Source: an uncultured Cohaesibacter sp. (GTDB lineage: Bacteria; Pseudomonadota; Alphaproteobacteria; Rhizobiales; Cohaesibacteraceae). Taken from it: a stretch of 64,000 nucleotides of DNA. The stretch lies in NCBI RefSeq assembly GCF_963662805.1, contig NZ_OY759851.1, positions 1 through 64,000 of the forward strand, given 5' to 3'. Under the pieces are notes generated by a model. That model was not told the origin of the DNA. It saw only the letters and a program-made list of their open reading frames with translations, and did not search any database. The stretch's first letter is position 1. Every line of letters begins with the position of its first letter. The position numbers were made by a program, and so were the translations under genes. Shown here one piece after another: positions 43,978 to 53,273 of this stretch.

Positions 43978-44808
43978 TCAGGCTGCAATTTTCTCGATGG
44001 TTAGTGTGGTGTCATATGCCTCGTTCGGGGTCAAGATGCCATGGCTGGAATGAGGCCGCTCGGCATTGTAATAGGTAATCCATTTCGCGATACCGATCCT
44101 CGCCTCTGATCCTGTCTCGAAAGCATTGAGATAAATACATTCGTATTTGATGGATCGCCAGAGCCGTTCAATCATACGGTTATCAACCCAGCGCCCTCGA
44201 CCGTCCATGGAAATTTTCACCTCAGCATCGGTCAGGGTCTGGATCCAGTCGGAACTGGTAAATTGGGATCCCTGATCGCTATTCATGATTTCCGGCGGTC
44301 CATATTTGGCCAAAGCCTCTTTCAGAGCATCAACACAGAAACTGGCTTCCATGCTGTTGGAAAGCCGCCAGGACAAGACCTTCCGGCTATACCAGTCCAT
44401 GATTGCCACCAGATATAGAAAGCCGCGACGCATCGGGATATAGGTGATGTCGACACACCAGACTTGGTTGGGCCGCTCGATTGACACATCCTTCAGCAGA
44501 TATGGCCAGATCTTGTGCGCGGGATGCTTCTTGCTGGTATTGGGTTCCCGGTAGATTGGAACCAGCCGCATCAATCGCATCAGACGGCGAACACGATGAC
44601 GCCCGCATTTATAGCCCTGTCGTTTCATGTAGCGGGCCATTTGCCGGGAACCATACCAAGGCGTTTCCAGAAACTGCTTATCAATGATTTCCATGAACCG
44701 CAGATTCTCAGCACTTTCGCCGACCGGCTGATAATATAGACCCGACCGCGACAGAGACAAAAGCTTGCATTGGCGACGGATACTGAGCTTGGAATGATCC
44801 CGCATCAC
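43978..44808 (-). CDS. IS3-family transposase OrfB (DDE)
   Basis: 276 aa, GTG 44808 or ATG 44805. It has the HTH_21-like YGSRQMARYMKRQGYKCGRH segment and the rve integrase core: D in VWCVDITYIPM, D in NSDQGSQFTS, E in ERLWRSIKYECIYL. It overlaps orfA by 4 bp; an AAAAAG run at the orfA end (44811-44816) could allow a -1 frameshift to make OrfAB. Confidence 0.93.
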   Translation of the reverse strand: MMRDHSKLSIRRQCKLLSLSRSGLYYQPVGESAENLRFMEIIDKQFLETPWYGSRQMARYMKRQGYKCGRHRVRRLMRLMRLVPIYREPNTSKKHPAHKIWPYLLKDVSIERPNQVWCVDITYIPMRRGFLYLVAIMDWYSRKVLSWRLSNSMEASFCVDALKEALAKYGPPEIMNSDQGSQFTSSDWIQTLTDAEVKISMDGRGRWVDNRMIERLWRSIKYECIYLNAFETGSEARIGIAKWITYYNAERPHSSHGILTPNEAYDTTLTIEKIAA

Positions 44809-45113
44809 CGCTTTTTGCCTCCATTCACGCCCAGTAGAACAGAGGCTTGTGATAAAAAATCCCGCTCCACGACCAACTGGCCAATCTTGGCGTGAAGCTT
44901 CACGATTTCCTCGGCACTGGCCTGGCTCTCTGTTTCCTTGCCCTTCGAAAAAGCTGTCGCCATATTCTCGATCGCGGCCCGCTTCCAGGTGCTGATCATA
45001 TTCGGGTGCACGTCATACTTCTTCGACAGCTCGGAAAGCGTCAATTCTTCCCGGATCGCTTCAAGCGCAACCTTGGCTTTGAAATCGGCGGAATAGCGTT
45101 TTCTCTTCGTCAT
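44805..45113 (-). CDS. IS3-family transposase OrfA (HTH)
   Basis: 102 aa. TKRKRYSADFKAKVALEAIR and ELSKKYDVHPNMISTWKRAA make the helix-turn-helix; the C-terminal half is a leucine zipper-like coiled coil (KLHAKIGQLVVERDFL). Binds the IS ends and regulates transposition. Confidence 0.93.
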   Translation of the reverse strand: MTKRKRYSADFKAKVALEAIREELTLSELSKKYDVHPNMISTWKRAAIENMATAFSKGKETESQASAEEIVKLHAKIGQLVVERDFLSQASVLLGVNGGKKR

Positions 45114-45182
45114 TTCGGATCGTCTTTCTTCTCAGGCGATCCACCTTAACATATGGTCCGATTTTCCGGGACCACCTCTGTT

Positions 45183-48100
45183 ATGGCTTCTCTGGTTTTG
45201 ACGTTGGGCGCTTCTGCCCTTGCACCATCGCTCGGGCTTGGTGCCTTTGGCAATGCGCTGCTCGGCACGGCTGCGGCGATTGGTGGGGCCTATATCGATA
45301 GCCTTTTATTCTCGGGTGGCAAAGACACGACCTATGAAGGCACGTCCCTTGATAGCCTCAAGGTTACGTCATCGACGGAAGGCAACGCCATCAATAGGGC
45401 CTATGGACGCGCGCGCCTTGGCGGGGAAATTATCTGGGCAACCGATCTGGAAGAGGTGGTCCAGACCGAAACGCAAAGCAGCGGCGGTAAAGGCGGCGGG
45501 GCGAAGACCACGACAAAGACCTATGTCTACTATGCCAACTTTGCCGTTGGGATTTGCGAAGGGCCGGGGGTCTATCTCAATCGGATATGGGCTGACGGCA
45601 ATGAGCTGGACATGTCCGAGTTTGATTTCCGCTTCTATACGGGAACCGAGACGCAAGATCCTGACAGCCTGATTGAAAGCATCGAAGGAAGCGGCAAGGC
45701 TCCTGCCTATCGCGGGCTGTCCTACATCGTCTTTGAGCGGCTGGAACTGACGGACTTTGGCAACCGCGTGCCGCAACTGACATTTGAAATCATCAGGCCA
45801 TCGCCAGCGCGTGAACTGGAAAAGGCAATCAGGGGCGTCAACCTCATTCCGGGATCAACCGAGTTTGGCTATGAACCGGACGTTATGCGCAAGCAGGCAA
45901 CCTCCACAAGCGGCACGGTGACCAGCGAAACCTATGAGAACATGCACCAGAAGCAGGGCGTGTCTGATTGGCAAGTCTCCCTTGACCAGATGACGAATGC
46001 CCTGCCGAATATCAAGTCGGTCTGTCTGGTGGTCAGTTGGTTTTTTGATGACTTGCGCTGTGGGCAATGCCAGATCAAGCCAAAGGTGGAAATCAGGGGC
46101 AAGACCACATCTCCCTATAGTTGGGCTGTTGCGGGCCTCACGCGGGACACGGCAGATCTGATCACGCAATTGACCAATGAGGACGGCAGCGAGTATGCCG
46201 CCTATGGTGGCGCGCCATCGGACAAGAGCGTGATCAACGCCATCAAGGATCTGAAGGCGCGCGGCTATGAGGTGATGCTCTATCCGTTCATCATGGGAGA
46301 CATTCCGGCAGACAACGGTTTAGCCGATCCCTATGGCGGCGATGATCAGTCCGTCTTTCCCTGGCGTGGTCGCATTACCTGCCATCCGGCAGCGGGACAG
46401 GTGGACACGGTCGATCAGACCAGCACGGCGGGCGACCAGGTGGAAGCCTTCCTTGGCACGGCAGACGCCAGCGATTTCAGCGTGTCGGGCGAGACGGTCA
46501 CTTACAGCGGGCCGAATGAATGGCGCTATAGGCGGTTCATCCTGCATATGGCAAGCCTTGCCGAGGCAGCGGGCGGGGTCACCAGCTTTTGCATCGGCTC
46601 GGAACTGGTCGGGCTGACCACGGTGCGCAACACATCGACGAGCTATCCCTTTGTTGATGGCCTGAAGGATTTGGCAGGAGAGGTGCGCTCGATCGCCGGG
46701 GCGAGCACAAAGATTGGCTATGCGGCGGACTGGTCCGAATATCATTCGCAATAGGCCGGGGGACGGCTCGGGCGACGTCATCTTCAATATGGATCCGCTC
46801 TGGTCTGATGGCGATATCGACTTTATCGGCATTGATAATTATCTGCCCTTGTCCGACTGGCGACGGGGCAGGGATCATCTTGATTATGACGCGGCTGCCG
46901 GTCACGTCACGCCTTACAGCCTTGACTATCTGCAAAGCAATATCGAGGGCGGGGAATATTTTGACTGGTATTATGCGAGCGCTGCCGATCGTGTGGCACA
47001 GGTGCGCACGGTCATTGAAGACAGCGCCTACGGGGAAGACTGGATTTACAGACAGAAGGACATGCGCAATTGGTGGCTAAACAGCCATCACAATCGACCA
47101 AGTGGCACAAGAGACAGCACGGCAACGGACTGGACAGAACAAAGCAAACCGATCTGGTTTACCGAACTTGGCTGTCCTGCGCTTGATCTTGCCAGCAATC
47201 AGCCGAATGTCTTCTTTGATCCCAAATCGTCCGAGTCCGCTCTGCCATACTTTTCGAGCGGGGCGCGCGATGATGTGCAGCAACATGCACACTTGAAAGC
47301 GGTGATTGACTATTGGGGCACGGCTGCAAACAATCCCACATCAAGCGTCTATGCCTCAAGCATGATCGAAACGGATAGCCTCCATGTATGGAGCTGGGAC
47401 GCGCGGCCTTTCCCGTCCTGGCCACTGGACGGCGGGACATGGGCCGATGCCGATAACTGGCAATATGGCCATTGGCTGTCATCACGGCTTGGCATGGTCT
47501 ATATGCCCGATTTGATGAAGCATATCGCGGGCGATTATGACTTCACTGCTTATGACTTTGATGAGGCCTTCGGGGCCTGTGACGGCTATGTGATCGATAG
47601 CACCATGAGCCTTAGAAGCGCGTGGGAACCGCTTGAACTGGCCTTCGGGTTTGATCTGATTGAGACGGGCGGGATCATCAAAGCGATATCGCGCAAGGCG
47701 ATACCGGTGCGGGCTGCGATCGATCAGGACAGTTTGCACGATGGCAACGGCGAAGATGCCGGCGAACTGGTGACGCTGACCAGGGCACAGGAGAGCGAGC
47801 TGGCACGCGCGGTGCGGATTACTTACCTGAATGCCAACAAGGCCTATAACTCCGGCACGGTCACCGCGTGGGTGAACTTCACTGGCGCTTACAATATCTC
47901 GGAAAGTCAGCTTGCGATTGTCATGGATGAGGACCGCGCGCAATCGGTCGCGGAATATCTTTTGAATGATGTCTGGGCGGCACGGGAAACCGGCGCATTC
48001 TCGCTGATGCCGTCCAGCCTTGCGCTGGAACCGGGCGACGTGGTCGAAGTGACCACCGATCGTGGAACGCGGGAATTGCGCCTGACCAGCGTCAATGACG

Positions 48101-49161
48101 GGGACGGGCGCGAGTGTGAGGCGAGCGGCTTTATTGATGCTGCTCTTTCCATCTCGGGTGCAAATTACAGCCTGTCGCCCTCGGGCAAATCCAACAGCGT
48201 TTCGAAGGTGCTGGCGCGCTTCATGGATCTGCCCTTGCTCAAATCGGGCCATGATCCAAATGCGGGCTATGTGGCGATGTTTGCAAATCCCTGGCCTGGT
48301 GGCGGCGTCATGCTTCGATCGCCTTCAGAAAGCGGCTGGGAGACAAACACCAGCGTGACGGCATCGGCCATCATTGGCGAGACGTTGACAGACTTTGCCA
48401 AGGGGCCGCTGCATATCTTCGATCGGGTGAATGTGCTTGATGTCGAAATCTATGGCGGGGAGCTGGAAAGCGTCGAAGAGCTGGATGTTCTGAACGGCAA
48501 CAACGTCTTTGCCATCCAGAATGGTGATGGTGATTGGGAAATCATCCAGGCGCAAACTTGCGAGCTGATCGGCACCAATCAATATCGCCTGTCGAAACTG
48601 ATCCGGGGCCAGCGTGGCACTGAAAGCGCCATGCTCGAGAACACGACGGCGGGAGCGGCGATCGTCTATCTCGGGTCTGGCGTTGCGCAAGTGGATATGA
48701 GCCTAAGCGATCTCAACAAATCCTATTACTGGCGCTTTGGGCCGGTGGGTCAAACGGTGGGGTCTGATCACTTCACGACAGAACAGCATGCGTTCAAAGG
48801 CCTTGGCCTGAAGCCCTTTGCGCCCTGTCACGGCAAGATCAAAAAAAGCGGCACCGATCATCAGATTTCGTGGGTGAGGCGATCGCGGAGCCCTGATGCG
48901 GATAGCTGGGATCTTTACAAGGTGCCACTGTATGAGGATAGCGAAGCCTATGAGGTGGACATTCTAAACGGAGGCGACGTGGTGCGCACCTTCGAGCTCA
49001 GCACGCCTGCAGTCACCTATAGCGAGGCCGAGCGACTTGCGGACTTAGGCGACGCCAGCGCGGCCTATGACGTGGCAATTTATCAAATCAGCCAGACTGT
49101 CGGGCGGGGTGGGGCGTTGGTGGTGGGAGAATCCCTCAGAAATTCGAGTGTGTTGGAATAA
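45183..49161 (+). CDS. Large host-specificity tail protein (GTA gp15-like), +1 frame break
   Basis: About 1325 aa once corrected. It starts at ATG 45183, directly after the IS target duplication. The N-terminal part holds a hydrophobic Gly/Ala stretch, then the GTA TIM-barrel domain (IGYAADWSEYH, DPLWSDGDIDFIGIDNYLPL) and a phage-tail fold (GGIIKAISRKAIPVR onward). The frame breaks between 46743 and 46752; deleting one base gives SEYHSNRPGDGSGDV, as expected. The IS has removed its natural Shine-Dalgarno, so expression may be impaired. Confidence 0.88.
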
Positions 49162-49228
49162 AGCCCAATCCCATTAATCCATGAATATGATCGTTTGACG
49201 AAATCTATTAAAAATCTATTCATAATAA

Positions 49229-50947
49229 CTATGGTTGAATTTTAGAAATAAGTTCTATGATTTGATCAATCCAAATAGGATACCTACCTGTAACTGCTTC
49301 GAAAAACTTAACAATCCATAACTGGTTTCCCGCAAACCAATTAATAATATCGGCGGCAATGACCGCGTCAATAGCAACTCCTGGTTTGGATTTTACAAAT
49401 ATCCAGATTTTTCTTGCAATCGAAGCGAATACATTTCTAAGCCTCTGCTGGAGAAGTATTTCCCCCATATGGGCAGAAGGTCCGATCCCGTTCGAGGCAT
49501 ATTGATCGCTTAACATGGGGTCGGTGGCGCTTGGGGCCAAAACCGTGGGTGCTTTTTCTAGGGAGGCCAGAAGTTTGTCCGCTGCTTCCTTTGCTTCTGG
49601 GTTGCGGGGGCCGAGTAGAAAGTCACGCATCTTCTTTTCTACATCAGCTGCGCCTGGATGACCCAGAAAGTAGATTCCATGCGTTTCTAAAAGATCTTGT
49701 AATGCGGAAGCAGTATTTGGCGGAAGCTCTTCGTTTATTCTGCTGTGAATAACTGCGTTTTTATGGGCTTCGTGTTTAGCTCGAAGTGTATTGGCTGCAG
49801 ACCAAAGAGCGCTGGCTAAAATTCCTGTCGAATCTTGAATGACTAAGCGTTCGTACTTTTTTGCGGCCTCAACAAGAGCTCCAAGTTCATTGTTTCCTTC
49901 TTGAACGGAGTCAATAAGAATGCGCACCTTTTCGCGACACTCATTTTGTAAAGCTTGTTGTTCTGGATTGTCTAAGCCTATGGTTTCACCGATCTCAACG
50001 ATTGGGCCATTGTCCGGTACTAAATAACGAGGAGCTCCAGGGAGCTCTTTTGGGATGGTTGTAACGGGGGGCCAAACGTTTAATTGGCTTAAATAATCAA
50101 GAATATTTATTGCTCGTTCTCGGGCGTTGCTGATTTGAGAAAGAGCGTTGAGTTCAGGGTCTATAGCTGTGGCTTTACAATCTCGGAAACTTAAGCCTCC
50201 TTCTTTTATAAGATTTCTAATACGTTTAATCGGTCTAAGATCATCTACCTGAGAATTGTCAAGATCGAGACGACGTAGATTTCGGAGATTGCTGATGGCT
50301 GCTATTGATTCAACGTTAGTGTTGGACAATCGAAGTTTTTGTAAATTTGCAAGCTTTGAAAGTGGCTCAACTGATGTGATTTGTGTGCCGCTCAGATCAA
50401 GAAAGGTCAACTTCGAGAGGTGTCTAAGCGAGTCTATAGAATCAATCGGAGTATCGCATAAGTCAAGATCAGTAAGATCATTGAGATTGGCCATAGATTC
50501 AATTTCTGTGACATGTGTATTGCTAAGGTCGAGGGCGCCCAGTCTGTAAAGATTTTTTAGCGGAGCTATTGTTTTGATGCGAGTGCCGCTGACATTCAAG
50601 GCAGTTAAACTTTCGATTTCAGCAATCGAATCCAATGAGCTAACTTTAGTGCCGCTCAGATTAAGAGAATAAAGTGTAGGAAGTTGAGATAGACAATCTA
50701 TCGATAATATTGGTGTTCCACTTAAATTAAGCCTTCTCATATTTACTAGGTGGGCGAGAATATCGATCGATGTAATTTGTGTTCCGCTTAGGTCTAGATC
50801 GTTGATATTTATTAAATATTTGATGGAATTTGGTATTTTCTTAAGGTTTCTGATTTTTAGAGACAGCGCGCCGTTGTTGAGTCGGTTTTCATTAAAAATC
50901 GAGATGGCCTCTTCAGCTTCAGCAAAGGCCTTCTGTTCCTCGTTCAT
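49229..50947 (-). CDS. Leucine-rich-repeat protein, prophage cargo
   Basis: 572 aa, AT-rich, on the strand opposite to the late genes. Residues about 45-240 are some nine 21-22-residue leucine-rich repeats of the type LDLSGTQITSI.....L..L. The C-terminal half is helical, with a hydrophobic stretch near GVAIDAVIAADIINWFAGNQ that may contact membrane. No signal peptide. LRR domains bind protein partners; with the position between tail and lysis genes this suggests a lysogeny-expressed accessory, perhaps defence. Unproven. Confidence 0.75.
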   Translation of the reverse strand: MNEEQKAFAEAEEAISIFNENRLNNGALSLKIRNLKKIPNSIKYLININDLDLSGTQITSIDILAHLVNMRRLNLSGTPILSIDCLSQLPTLYSLNLSGTKVSSLDSIAEIESLTALNVSGTRIKTIAPLKNLYRLGALDLSNTHVTEIESMANLNDLTDLDLCDTPIDSIDSLRHLSKLTFLDLSGTQITSVEPLSKLANLQKLRLSNTNVESIAAISNLRNLRRLDLDNSQVDDLRPIKRIRNLIKEGGLSFRDCKATAIDPELNALSQISNARERAINILDYLSQLNVWPPVTTIPKELPGAPRYLVPDNGPIVEIGETIGLDNPEQQALQNECREKVRILIDSVQEGNNELGALVEAAKKYERLVIQDSTGILASALWSAANTLRAKHEAHKNAVIHSRINEELPPNTASALQDLLETHGIYFLGHPGAADVEKKMRDFLLGPRNPEAKEAADKLLASLEKAPTVLAPSATDPMLSDQYASNGIGPSAHMGEILLQQRLRNVFASIARKIWIFVKSKPGVAIDAVIAADIINWFAGNQLWIVKFFEAVTGRYPIWIDQIIELISKIQP

Positions 50948-51409
50948 AGTCAGTCTCTATTGGTTTTCGAGCGGAATCGGATCACTGAACTGCAACTTGA
51001 GAATTGACATGAATATCCAATAAATTCAACCCAAAATTGCCGGCAGATTTCCATGTGCTAGCTGGTGGAATAATTGCAATAAACCATTCGAGCAATCAAC
51101 ATATTAGTCAATTTAAACAAAGGAGTGCATCCCTTTATCCGAGATATTCTCATTATGAAGACAGAAGCAAAACGAGCGCAGAGCACTTTGCACATTACGT
51201 CAATAGTTTTTGACGCTAAGAGTGTCGCCGTGGCTGATTAACACTTTTCTGTTCGAAACGTTTTGAGTGCTTTCTCTCCAGCGCAGTTAACGGTTTCCTT
51301 AGCGATTGGTCTTCATTGAATAGGTGGTTCAATCGTTATCGCCAACAAATCAACCGCCTGAAACCAGCTTTTACCCTCGGATTGGATGTCTCCAACCGAG
51401 GGTATTTTC
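50948..51409. other. Gap upstream of endolysin with duplicated endolysin start
   Basis: 462 bp without a full gene. At 51154-51180, ATGAAGACAGAAGCAAAACG copies the first codons of the endolysin (51410 on), including part of the leader (CCGAG, TATTyTC). The copy reads on into unrelated codons and stops. It marks a repeat-generating event linked to insertion of the LRR gene. The rest is AT-rich and probably contains the LRR promoter. Confidence 0.6.
51373..51403 (+). promoter_or_regulatory. Hairpin sequestering the endolysin ribosome-binding site
   Basis: ACCCTCGG-a-TTGGA (51373-51386) pairs with TCCAA-CCGAGGGT (51391-51403): 13 bp, one bulged A, loop TGTC. The GAGGG inside the right arm is the only Shine-Dalgarno for ATG 51410. 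ATTTTC follows, so it could alternatively act as a weak terminator. Confidence 0.6.
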
Positions 51410-52153
51410 ATGACAAAGACAGAAGCAAAACGTGTGCAAACGGCACTCAAGGCCAAGGGGTTTTACTCTGGCCAAGTTGACGGCAGTATCGGGCCGCTGA
51501 CTGAACAGGCGATCATTAATTTCAAGAAGTCGATCGGCTATCGAGCTCGGGCCTATATCGGGCCATTGACCAAGGCGGCGCTGTTCGATGGGCGCATTGA
51601 CCAAGTGAGCGCAAGGCGCGATCTGGTGGACGCGATCTTTGCGAGTGGTGAACCGGCATGGGTGCAGGTGGGCCGGTCCTATCTGGGCCTGAAGGAATAT
51701 AAGGGCAACCGGCACAATCCGAAAATTCTGGAATGGTGGCAGTTGATCCGCATGCCCTTCACCGATGACGAAACCGCATGGTGTGCGGGCTATGTCGGCG
51801 GGGTGCTGGAAGAATGCGGGATCCGGTCAACGCGATCGGCAGCGGCAAAGTCCTATTTCTGGAACCGTTGGGGGCAGGTGCTCTCAGGGCCATGCGTCGG
51901 GGCTATTGTCGTCTTCTGGCGCAAGACGCCAGATGGCAAATATGGCCATGTCGGGATCGTGGTTGGACGCGATCGCTATGGCAATCTCATGGTACTTGGC
52001 GGCAATCAGGGCGATGCGGTTTCGATCAAGCCGTTTTCCGTTGATCGGGTCGTTTCCTATCACTTCCCCGATGGTCATAAGCCGGGCCTGATCGGCTTCA
52101 ATAATTTGCCGATCGTTGACTCCGATGGGATCGTTTCAACAAACGAAGCTTAA
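51410..52153 (+). CDS. Endolysin: peptidoglycan-binding domain + CHAP/NlpC-like amidase
   Basis: 247 aa from ATG 51410. The N-terminal PG_binding_1-type domain is AKRVQTALKAKGFYSGQVDG then SIGPLTEQAIINFKKSIG. The C-terminal catalytic domain belongs to the TIGR02594/CHAP type: LGLKEYKGNRHNPKILEWW, Cys in DDETAWCAGYVGGVLEE, His in GKYGHVGIVVG, and Asn in VLGGNQGDAVSI. No signal peptide, so it relies on the holin. First gene of the lysis cassette. Confidence 0.9.
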   Translation: MTKTEAKRVQTALKAKGFYSGQVDGSIGPLTEQAIINFKKSIGYRARAYIGPLTKAALFDGRIDQVSARRDLVDAIFASGEPAWVQVGRSYLGLKEYKGNRHNPKILEWWQLIRMPFTDDETAWCAGYVGGVLEECGIRSTRSAAAKSYFWNRWGQVLSGPCVGAIVVFWRKTPDGKYGHVGIVVGRDRYGNLMVLGGNQGDAVSIKPFSVDRVVSYHFPDGHKPGLIGFNNLPIVDSDGIVSTNEA

Positions 52154-52154
52154 G

Positions 52155-52233
52155 GCTCTCGTTGATTGCTGCGCAATCAACTGGCGCGCGCCTTTGGGCG
52201 CTTGCGTTCGGCGTCGGCGCATAGCGCCTCGCC
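52155..52233 (+). repeat. Covarying double-hairpin element, copy R4
   Basis: GCTCTC, stem TTGATTGC-tgc-GCAATCAA, CTGGCGC, a 14-bp insertion that is itself a hairpin (GCGCC-ttt-GGGCGC), linker TTGCGTTCGGCGTC, stem GGCGC-ata-GCGCC. It occupies the gap between endolysin and holin. Confidence 0.75.
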
Positions 52234-52309
52234 TTTTATCAACCGATGCTGAGGCCATGGGACAATGCTGCATTGATGAATTTCAACCCCTCAATGGAGC
52301 GTGAGTCCC

Positions 52310-52795
52310 ATGACTTTATCTTCTTTCTTCAAAACTCTTCTGATGCTGGTTTGCGGCTTTGTTGCTACGGCATTTGTCGCCATGCCTGCTAACGCGGCAA
52401 CGATCGATCTTTCCCCACTGTCCGCACTGGCTGGTGAAGCCCTGCGCGTCCTTGTTGATGTGGCTGCGGCTGTCATTGTCGGTGCGCTCGCATGGGCTGG
52501 CAAAAAGTGGTTTGGACTGTCCATCGATGCCAAGCAGCGAGACAGCCTGCACGGGGCGATTGAGCGGGGCATCGGCAGCGCACTGGATGTGATGGCGAAG
52601 AAGGTGGACGGCAAGGCGAGCTTTGACGTCAACAGCGAAGTGGTCGCACTGGTCGCCAATTACGTCATCAAGATGAGCCCTGATGCGGTCAAATATTTCA
52701 ATCTTGATCCTGACAAGCTGGCTGATCTGATCAAGGCAAAGTTTGGCGAGCTGCTGATTTCCAATGCTGAGTTCGAGGGCGGGGAAGCCGCGTAA
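52310..52795 (+). CDS. Holin-like membrane protein (LLH-type)
   Basis: 161 aa. A hydrophobic N-terminal helix FFKTLLMLVCGFVATAFVAM, possibly a signal, and a second helix VLVDVAAAVIVGALAWAGKK are followed by a soluble helical tail with FDVNSEVVALVANYVIKMSP and DPDKLADLIKAKF, typical of LLH-family holins. It lies after the endolysin in the lysis cassette. Confidence 0.7.
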   Translation: MTLSSFFKTLLMLVCGFVATAFVAMPANAATIDLSPLSALAGEALRVLVDVAAAVIVGALAWAGKKWFGLSIDAKQRDSLHGAIERGIGSALDVMAKKVDGKASFDVNSEVVALVANYVIKMSPDAVKYFNLDPDKLADLIKAKFGELLISNAEFEGGEAA

Positions 52796-52822
52796 GGCGA
52801 TATCAGCAAGGGGGCTGGTGAC

Positions 52823-53044
52823 ATGTGGGAATGGATCTTAGGCGCGGTGCTGGGCTTTGTGTCTGAGCTTTTGCGTAGTCTCTATCGGGACCAGGTCACC
52901 AGCAAGGCCCTGCGCGAGGCGGGGCGGTTGGAACAGGAAAACAGCCAGCTTAAAGAGCAGGCGAGGGCGCGCGATGAGGCGCAATCCATCAAGGATAGGA
53001 TCAATGCAGAAACAGATCTTGGCGCTGTCATTGATGGCCTTTAG
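52823..53044 (+). CDS. Rz-like inner-membrane spanin
   Basis: 73 aa. N-terminal membrane anchor WEWILGAVLGFVSELLRSLY, then a coiled coil ALREAGRLEQENSQLKEQAR. Its 3' end overlaps the lipoprotein gene at 53004, the nested architecture of Rz/Rz1 pairs. Short for an i-spanin, so moderate confidence. Confidence 0.6.
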   Translation: MWEWILGAVLGFVSELLRSLYRDQVTSKALREAGRLEQENSQLKEQARARDEAQSIKDRINAETDLGAVIDGL

Positions 53045-53273
53045 TCCGTTCCTGGCTGGTTGTCCGTCCAGAACGATCAGCCTTGATACGCTGTGCCAAG
53101 CGCGCGTCGTCCAGGTGACGCCAGCGCTCAAGGCTGAGTTCAAACAATGGCTGACGGCGGACGGTCGCCTTCGGCCTGATGCCCCTGAGGGGGCCGAACA
53201 ATTCTTGAAAGACTTACGGGTCAATAACGATTTGATCCGGCAACGGTGTGGGGACCAAGGGCAATGGCATTGA
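53004..53273 (+). CDS. Rz1-like outer-membrane spanin lipoprotein
   Basis: 89 aa from ATG 53004, AAGGA upstream. Signal MQKQILALSLMAFSPFLAGC ends in a lipobox (LAGC), so Cys20 would be lipidated. The mature part is small and lacks the proline richness of classical Rz1. It overlaps the Rz-like gene by 41 bp and the next gene by 10 bp. Confidence 0.65.
   Translation: MQKQILALSLMAFSPFLAGCPSRTISLDTLCQARVVQVTPALKAEFKQWLTADGRLRPDAPEGAEQFLKDLRVNNDLIRQRCGDQGQWH

Larger units (their letters stand above)
43917..45179 (-). mobile_element. IS3-family insertion sequence (1263 bp)
   Basis: Ends are inverted: AGAGGTGGTCC at the left and GGACCACCTCT at the right, with further matching (GGACCATA) inwards. 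A 3-bp target duplication GTT flanks it (43914-43916 and 45180-45182), typical of IS3 elements. It carries orfA and orfB on the minus strand. Precise ends and duplication imply a recent insertion. Confidence 0.92.

Noticed and set aside
31961..49161. Gene transfer agent cluster instead of a prophage
   Set aside because: The distal tail genes are GTA-like, but integrase, att sites, CI/Cro switch, replication genes, HNH nuclease and lysis cassette show an ordinary temperate phage.
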